Source: Bugula neritina (taxonomy: Eukaryota > Bryozoa > Gymnolaemata > Cheilostomatida > Bugulidae). From it: 64,000 nt of DNA. A model generated the notes under the pieces. That model ran no database searches, had not been told where the DNA came from, and was given only the letters and a program-made list of their open reading frames with translations. This document shows positions 62,501-64,000 of this stretch, in pieces. Where the stretch lies: the NCBI GenBank assembly GCA_964035545.1, contig OZ037765.1:7142698-7206697 (forward strand). The letters are read 5' to 3'. Position 1 is the stretch's first letter; each line of letters starts with the position of its first letter. Both the position numbers and the translations under genes were made by a program.

Positions 62501-64000
62501 TGCCAGAATTTGTTAAACACGAGGAGTAAACAGTCTTTTCCTGTAAAATTATTACCAAATAACTTCTCTGCATACACAAGACCTAAATAGCTGTGCAAAA
62601 TATACGAGTAAGTTTTATTACAAAGAAAATAACTAGAAGCATAATACAATGTTTAATATAACATATATCTGTTGAACTAGCCATAAAAACTTGAAGTCTG
62701 AGAGATATTTCAGATTTATATTTGACGTATAACTGCATTAGAATTTTTGACCGATTGCAAGCATGCTTACTTGTAACCTTCCCGTGTCCTTATCAATAGA
62801 GGCTATTAGCAGCAGTCCATAGACGTAGATATTCAACAAGCCAGCATCACCCGACACAACCAGGTAGTTTAATCTGTAACAAAATGCTTGGATCACAAAA
62901 GTTATATAGAACAATAAAAAAACATATTCGTGGTTTAACTATATAAGATCCAGTAAACAAGATAACTAGCAACTCAGCAAGAAACTACAATTAGATCATA
63001 TAAATATAATAATGAATACCCTTCACGGTTGATCATCTTGAAACTAGGATCCATTTCAGTTCTACAAGTAGATAAATAATGGCTTAAATCGATGAAGATA
63101 TGTATAGAATTCTTGAGTTGACACATAAAACTGTACAATTATATGCTTATGCACACTAAAAACTCACATATATCATTTATTGTTGGTGCACTCATTGCAA
63201 AAACTATAACTGAAAATATATGTACTTGTTAGTATATATAATGATGCACATGAAGCACATCAAACAATTAGTAAATAAAAATCATTGAAAACATTAATAT
63301 AGCACAATATTCCCATGAAATACTCCTGAATTTATCATTGTCATCACCTAAAACCAACACTAGTGAGTGTAGAGTGATATTAAATAACAAATCATCAATG
63401 AGATCACTTTTAAGTCACATACAGCCCATCACAACAGTTCTTTCCATTACTGACTATGTAAATAATTATCATACACTCAGAGAGAAGCATTGTTTGCAAG
63501 AGCAATAAGTTTTCTATCCCTATAACTTTCAAGTGAGTAATACAACTTTTTTCAGCTATCTCTATAGCTGACACGCATACTAGTCAATGTGATAATTATT
63601 TTTTACTTACTCTCTTTGAACTGGAGGTAACTTTGGTAACATCTGTTCACTTTCATCCTTAAAACATGATATGTTTTCATGATGATTGGCTTCGCCAACA
63701 GATAACCATGTAAGTTTTCTTGGTACTGACGATGTACTGTGTGTATATAGCACTGTGGCTTTCTCAACAGCAAGTATAATCACTTGGTTATTGGTGTAAG
63801 CTAATGCAATACCTATAGAAAAACAAAAAAAACTACATAACAAATAATAACATTCAAGGTGATAATAGTAGGTGCAAAACATTTACCACATTAGCTTAAC
63901 TAACATTTTCCTATTGGATCCCACACTAAAGATGTGACTTTAGCACCCTCTGTTGGAGGAGAATAAGTCCACATCTTTTTCAGAGCGTGAAGTCGGTAGA
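44570..64000 (-). CDS. ANAPC4: anaphase-promoting complex subunit 4, 5'-partial, 18 exons
   Basis: Scaffold subunit of the APC/C ubiquitin ligase, with an N-terminal WD40 propeller and a helical domain. Exons, 5' to 3': 63905-64000 (cut by the window edge), 63611-63812, 63020-63061, 62771-62873, 62448-62540, 62212-62295, 61641-61736, 61151-61332, 60526-60678, 59699-59754, 58821-58921, 58213-58339, 57612-57709, 56443-56519, 55819-55938, 45548-45697, 45113-45224, 44570-44704; phase unbroken, 674 aa seen. Human is about 808, and about 45 N-terminal residues should lie to the right. Markers: LVWDPIGKCIALAYTNN and LPKLPPVQ (propeller), LLLFGTPSEELK and ERGMKKLG (helical), RLERVGQYLKDADL, and the end NRRVRLFIFDGEDDSDEE. 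Exon 10 ends in a triplicated 30-bp unit carrying three possible donors. Intron 15 (45698-55818) hosts an opposite-strand gene. Confidence 0.9.
46407..46436 (+). promoter_or_regulatory. TATA-like promoter and short leader of the Tae4-like gene
   Basis: TATAAAG at 46407-46413 lies 24 bases before the ATG at 46437, and CCAAT-like attggctg lies about 60 bases further up. If TATA is used, the leader would be very short. Inference from motif and spacing only. Confidence 0.35.
46437..49292 (+). CDS. secreted Tae4-like (type VI amidase effector family) protein, catalytic residues replaced, nested in ANAPC4 intron
   Basis: Exon 1 (46437-46517) encodes a signal peptide (hydrophobic core LVVVLVTLISL). 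Exon 2 (48767-49292) joins in phase 0 and carries the whole Tae4-type domain, about 175 codons. Family landmarks in order: LPTWKQLSTSYPG (residues 30-42), the active-site helix TSALRLSFALNKLGG (73-87), YIYR (115-118), LKGKRGIVRF (150-159), ARIALWD (171-177) and a final FWELP (198-202). Bacterial members cleave peptidoglycan peptides with a Cys-His pair; here these positions are Ser74 and Arg172, so amidase activity is not expected. Tae-family genes have been acquired by several animals as secreted antibacterial factors. The last exon is uncertain: phase allows 50076-50092 (adds DKIPA) or 51165-51184 (adds DSSCPS), the second with a better splice site and AATAAA at 51528. Intact frame and splice sites argue against a simple pseudogene. 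Confidence 0.75.
50076..50290 (+). pseudogene. degenerate last exon of a GPCR paralogous to the FOCAD-nested receptor
   Basis: After a splice acceptor (acctacag) the sequence reads ataccagctt, resembling the start of GPCR exon 2 (LPALL). About 90 bases on, one frame gives DWQVASIVTNSLLTLQNTV, lining up with DWQIVSIVRNFMVTLNSAI of the receptor at 4361-4702 (extracellular loop 3 into TM7). Downstream the NxxNFILY motif is lost and the frame changes between the two segments. No TM1-TM6 exon was found upstream. The resemblance is short, so the call is tentative. Confidence 0.4.
51528..51533 (+). terminator. candidate polyadenylation signal for the Tae4-like gene
   Basis: AATAAA about 345 bases after the alternative stop at 51182-51184. 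It supports, weakly, a last exon at 51165. Confidence 0.35.
56290..56432. repeat. (tatacacac)n tandem repeat
   Basis: Imperfect 12-14 base units of atatacacact directly downstream of ANAPC4 exon 14 (56443-56519) in gene orientation, within the intron. Confidence 0.8.
57159..57527. mobile_element. foldback MITE, family 2, copy 2
   Basis: The left end gccacattagatggatttccg resembles the ends of the 2525-2919 element. Inside, the arm at 57223-57275 (gccacacaatgc... to tatttgc) is the inverted complement of 57444-57500, so most of the element folds on itself. As a result both strands show a frame with KYHWLVN, an artefact of the palindrome. Lies just upstream of ANAPC4 exon 13's 3' end, within the intron. 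Confidence 0.6.
59641..59728 (-). repeat. 30-bp unit x3 spanning an ANAPC4 exon end and its splice donor
   Basis: Read on the coding strand, aagtctttctcctattggct plus ctatactggt occurs three times head to tail. The first copy ends exon 10 (donor G|GTAAGT, exon end 59699). The next two each recreate a donor (A|GTAAAT, end 59669; G|GTTAGT, end 59639). The unit is 30 bases, so all three donors give the same phase, and the extra units are open (KSFSYWLYT) until a stop after the third. Confidence 0.9.
60156..60340 (+). mobile_element. tRNA-derived SINE, copy D, in ANAPC4 intron
   Basis: The best-preserved head of the four: gggagcagccgtggtctagg followed by ggatagagc (box A) and cacgaagtcatgggttt (box B region). 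It then has the tagtcatcc middle, ccgtccttagccc, and the tail cagggacagcgactataaac. It is antisense to ANAPC4. Confidence 0.7.
61397..61495. repeat. 17-bp tandem repeat (catatcacattatagcg)n
   Basis: About six units alternating catatcacattatagcg and catatcaaactatagcg in the intron after ANAPC4 exon 7. Confidence 0.85.
61745..61900. repeat. two adjacent tandem repeats
   Basis: About 61745-61835 has three to four copies of a 28-base unit (gtattaccaggtgagctaac plus aatgt). About 61850-61898 has five copies of gagtgtatat. Both lie in the ANAPC4 intron just upstream of exon 7. Confidence 0.8.

Overview
This is an animal nuclear genomic window: AT-rich, with genes broken into many short exons by GT-AG introns, tRNA-derived SINEs, MITE-like elements and (TA)n microsatellites. 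An FMRFamide-type neuropeptide receptor and a secreted Tae4-like gene suggest an invertebrate, perhaps a lophotrochozoan. The species cannot be fixed from the sequence. Coding regions were assembled by joining exons by hand so that splice sites, reading phase and homology to known families all agree.

Layout. 1-4134 holds no recognisable gene, only low-complexity DNA and a foldback MITE. 4135-25755 (+) is a complete focadhesin (FOCAD) gene of 35 exons and about 1643 codons. Its first intron holds a whole two-exon class A GPCR on the opposite strand (4361-6348). FOCAD converges tail to tail on OSTF1 (26308-29115, -, six exons, 215 aa, SH3 plus ankyrin repeats). 29116-33250 has a LINE reverse-transcriptase remnant and TAG/TAA/CAT trinucleotide-rich DNA. 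33251-44033 (+) is a complete eight-exon CASTOR-type arginine-sensor gene. It converges on ANAPC4 (44570 to beyond 64000, -, 18 exons seen, N-terminus off the right edge).

The roughly 10 kb intron of ANAPC4 (45698-55818) contains a second opposite-strand gene (46437-49292 plus a short last exon). It encodes a secreted protein of the Tae4 peptidoglycan-amidase family, which is otherwise a bacterial type VI secretion effector family. Its fold motifs are retained, but the catalytic Cys and His positions carry Ser and Arg. Next to it lies what looks like a degenerate last exon of a paralogous GPCR.

The four large genes are housekeeping or signalling genes with no evident joint pathway: FOCAD (focal adhesion and SKI-complex stability), OSTF1 (SH3/ankyrin adaptor), CASTOR (amino-acid input to mTORC1) and ANAPC4 (cell-cycle ubiquitin ligase). 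The points most worth a second look are the Tae4-like pseudo-enzyme, a 30-bp in-frame repeat in ANAPC4 that triplicates a splice donor, and a CASTOR whose arginine-contacting Asp is Gly.
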